Below, one piece after another: positions 61,925 to 64,000 of a stretch of DNA of 64,000 nt. Within the stretch, counting starts at the first letter, position 1, and each line of letters begins with the position of its first letter. Both the position numbers and the translations under genes were made by a program. The DNA lies in contig JAKOGH010000239.1 in NCBI GenBank assembly GCA_024811115.1, positions 58,004-122,003 on the forward strand. The letters run 5' to 3'. The DNA is from Terana coerulea (Eukaryota; Basidiomycota; Agaricomycetes; Polyporales; Phanerochaetaceae). Below the pieces are notes generated by a model. That model worked only from the letters and a program-made list of their open reading frames with translations. It was not told the origin of the DNA and did not search any database.

Positions 61925-62341
61925 TTGGAGAGAATAGCTGATCGGGACTATAAGTTCAAACTACCGGTAGCACTAAAAATCCATAATATGTTCTACATCA
62001 ACCGTCTCTCGCTTTGGAAGGGTAACGAAGTCAATGAAGTGTTACCACCATCTTCAGCCCCAATCATAGTCGGGGAAGAAGAGGAGTACAAGGTAGAAGA
62101 AATTCTTAACAGCAGAATCTTCTACCAGCAGTTCCAGTACCTCTTCAAATGGAAAGGCTATAGTTCCAATTCAAACTCATGGGAACCTGCAAAGAATCTT
62201 GAGGATGCCCCCGAAGCCATAGAAAAGTTCCATAAATTGCATCTCAACACTGCTCGACGTATCAATGCCGCCATATTTGCATCTCTGCCTTGGCAACCGC
62301 TACAGAACTTTACCAACACTGTATTGCCAGAGTTTGAATAG
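61925..62341 (+). CDS. Open C-terminal integrase tail with chromodomain
   Basis: An uninterrupted frame of 138 codons. It begins with the integrase tail (ADRDYKFKLPVALKIHNMFY, INRLSLWKG) and carries a complete chromodomain: EEYKVEEILNSRIFYQQFQY, LFKWKGYSSNSNSWEPAKNL, EDAPEAIEKFHKLH, including the Tyr/Trp/Trp cage-type aromatic positions. Chromodomains steer chromovirus integration to methylated H3K9 heterochromatin. This is the last intact piece of a broken polyprotein; whether it is ever translated alone is unknown. Confidence 0.75.
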   Translation: MERIADRDYKFKLPVALKIHNMFYINRLSLWKGNEVNEVLPPSSAPIIVGEEEEYKVEEILNSRIFYQQFQYLFKWKGYSSNSNSWEPAKNLEDAPEAIEKFHKLHLNTARRINAAIFASLPWQPLQNFTNTVLPEFE

Positions 62342-62401
62342 AAGGAGGGGAATTCGAGGCACTCTGTCCATCGAGGACAATGGACTTTAGCGAAGAGGTA
62401 A

Positions 62402-62829
62402 TGTTGTAGACGGACATACAGTAATATGTTTTTTTTTTTTTTTTTTTTTTTTCTTTCTCTTACATTTCTACAAGGCCTGATAGCAGCTTCAGTGCCTTTG
62501 GACAGTATTTCGTTGTTTTCGGTGCTTAGCGCTTGTATTGGGTCGAACTGTTCCCACGCCTTTGCACCTTCATCAACCTGGACACTCTTGCCCTTGTTCC
62601 TCATCTCGACCTTCTGGTCATTGAGAACAAGGTATATATATATATATATTATAGATCGTAGTCAATGCTAACCTGGTTATTAGGAATAAGTATTGGCTCA
62701 AGCCTGCGTGTTCTGTGAGATCTACTAGGAGTTGACCTTTGTAGCCCTCCTCGTACGTCCTACTTCATCTATTTCCCATCCGCTTTGATCCACTCGCTTT
62801 TGGTAAACATTGAGTTTATTTTTATGACA
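62402..62829 (+). repeat. Right LTR of the gypsy element
   Basis: About 428 bases from tgttgtagacggaca to tttttatgaca. It contains a run of about 24 T at 62,429-62,452 and a TA run near 62,633-62,650 that are expanded relative to the left LTR. Confidence 0.85.
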
Positions 62830-62834
62830 GTGCG
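62830..62834. repeat. Target-site duplication, right (gtgcg)
   Basis: Five bases directly after the right LTR, matching gtgca at 56,077-56,081 apart from one CG to CA change. Confidence 0.6.
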
Positions 62835-64000
62835 TAGTAAGTACAATTTCTTTATTAGTTTAGTATTGCTTTCTTTTCTTTTACTATCAATCTAAATAAC
62901 AATTTCTATATATCCCGCTATAATTTGCACTAATACTCCCTCCTCTCTCCTCTATTCTAGCTCTAATATCATAACTTGTATATTTTGTTATTAAATTTTA
63001 GAGTATAATACATATACTCATTCTGGCTATAATATAACTTCATTCAGTGCTATATATGAAGTGCTGCTAGTAAAGTTCTTTTGTTGGGCATGTTTGTAAG
63101 ATTTTCTGGACTTACATTTCTTAGCTCTTAGCTTATCTTCATAATCATAGCATTGCCCTTATTTTAATCCATCATTACATGAAATATCACTATTTGTAGT
63201 AATTTCTCTTGCTATAAAGTTAAACCTTCTATAATATATCAATACATACAGTTTATACGTTGTGTTATCAACTATGCTACCTTTCAACCACTTCAATTTA
63301 ACCTTTTCTATACAGAATATGAGAAACATTGGCAAAGTAATAAATACTAACTCATTAATAAGTGCATTATTGCAATGTGTATATATATATTGCTTATAGC
63401 AATAATATTTCTCTTCCTGCAAAAGTACTCTGACAGATCAAAAATATCTAAGCTTTTATTGTTTGGAATTGAAAACAAAATTTGTTTGCTTTGCAAAGCT
63501 CTTCTGTTAACATTTGTCTTGCATTGTCTCTAGACAGCTAATCATTTTGTACTATTGTGAAAAGACTTGTGAACTATGCTAAAAGGTCATTCTAATTAGC
63601 TATATGTGTGCTCCAAAATGTTGGCTGCTTTCTATGAATAAAGTACAGCATCATAAACAAAGCATCATAGCCATAACTGTTGTCACTCCAAGTATATCTC
63701 CATTGCATAGTATCTGTTGTGTTTAGAGTAAAGTCAACCTGTGGCTTTTTAACAGATTTTATGTCATAAATCTTGGCATCTTAAGCATTTACTTTTCGCT
63801 TTTCGCTATTCCCTGTCTCATTGCTTAAAGTAGCTAAAGCAGTAGGTCCCTTAGCAGGAGTAAATAAAGCAGTTGATAATTGCATAGACGCTTTAGCTTA
63901 CATTTTCCTTTGAACTTGTTAGCTTTAACAACTTCCCATTCAAAGTCATTCTCATTCTCAGTATTTAACTATTATGCAGCATTTCCTTTGGAATATGTTC
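62835..64000. other. AT-rich DNA, nothing recognised
   Basis: Short frames only (the longest, 63,159-63,422 minus, is low-complexity AT-driven sequence). The right edge is not telomeric and no gene end was seen. Confidence 0.5.

Larger units (their letters stand above)
56082..62829 (+). mobile_element. Ty3/gypsy chromodomain retrotransposon (chromovirus), degenerate
   Basis: A 6.7 kb element with two LTRs, 5-base target-site duplications and the internal order gag, protease, reverse transcriptase, RNase H, integrase, chromodomain, which is Ty3/gypsy order. It is less AT-rich than the DNA around it, so it inserted more recently. In-frame stops and frame changes run through gag and most of pol, so it cannot now make a full polyprotein. 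A purine-rich tract (gaaggaggggaa) lies at 62,340-62,352, after the last stop and about 50 bases before the right LTR. Confidence 0.9.
29568..64000. other. AT-rich, CpG-poor repeat block
   Basis: From just after the EgtB-like stop to the end, base composition switches to strongly AT-rich with few CG dinucleotides and many TG/CA, judged by eye. No intact host gene was found in 34 kb. Content is transposon relics, repeats and one recent-looking gypsy element, listed separately. Stretches not covered by other entries (29.6-30.8, 32.1-33.9, 38.6-43.1, 46.0-48.1, 50.4-53.9 and 54.4-56.0 kb) contain only short open frames. A few of these look like fragments of old proteins, for example KFTEIENKQMCAKHMKNLNC on the minus strand near 41,400-41,510 and DPKVELLTIAGLIVGGCNPE on the plus strand near 42,930-42,990. 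Confidence 0.85.

Overview
This is a 64 kb piece of a nuclear genome from a filamentous basidiomycete, probably an agaricomycete. The evidence is many introns of about 50 nt, a fungal-type ADE2 fusion, a fungal membrane exo-beta-1,3-glucanase, a GPI-type serine-rich cupredoxin and a chromodomain Ty3/gypsy retrotransposon. No bacterial operon structure is present. I see no convincing tRNA, rRNA or telomere repeat.

The window has two very different halves. Positions 1 to about 29,570 are GC-rich and gene-dense. In order they hold: an exo-beta-1,3-glucanase (GH5, minus, cut by the left edge); a decayed copy of an agaricomycete-type hypothetical gene (minus); URB1/NPA1 (plus); an alpha/beta hydrolase (plus); RSA3 (minus, with a GC-AG intron); ADE2 (plus, divergent from RSA3); the second, longer copy of the hypothetical gene (plus); a secreted cupredoxin (plus); a long serine-rich protein of unknown function (minus); and an EgtB-like DinB/sulfatase-modifying-factor protein (plus). 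The two copies of the hypothetical gene form an inverted duplication around the URB1-hydrolase-RSA3-ADE2 block. URB1 and RSA3 belong to the same early 60S pre-ribosome subcomplex in yeast, so a functional cluster is possible.

Within tens of bases of the EgtB-like stop codon (29,567) the DNA becomes very AT-rich and CpG-poor, and stays so to 64,000. This half is a repeat graveyard: a tnp2-type transposase relic (about 35.85-38.2 kb), two copies of an LTR-like repeat (31.6 and 49.1 kb), a long foldback element (43.1-46.0 kb), diverged tandem repeats, a solo LTR with target-site duplication (50.1 kb) and a full-length but broken Ty3/gypsy chromovirus (56,082-62,829) with LTRs and target-site duplication. 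Several differences between paired sequences are CG to CA or TG changes, as expected from cytosine methylation with deamination or a RIP-like process.

Several genes in the left half show single-base frame breaks, some at homopolymers. Either consensus indel errors or real mutations could explain them. Splice sites were judged by eye, so exon limits are approximate unless stated. Composition statements are also by eye, not computed.
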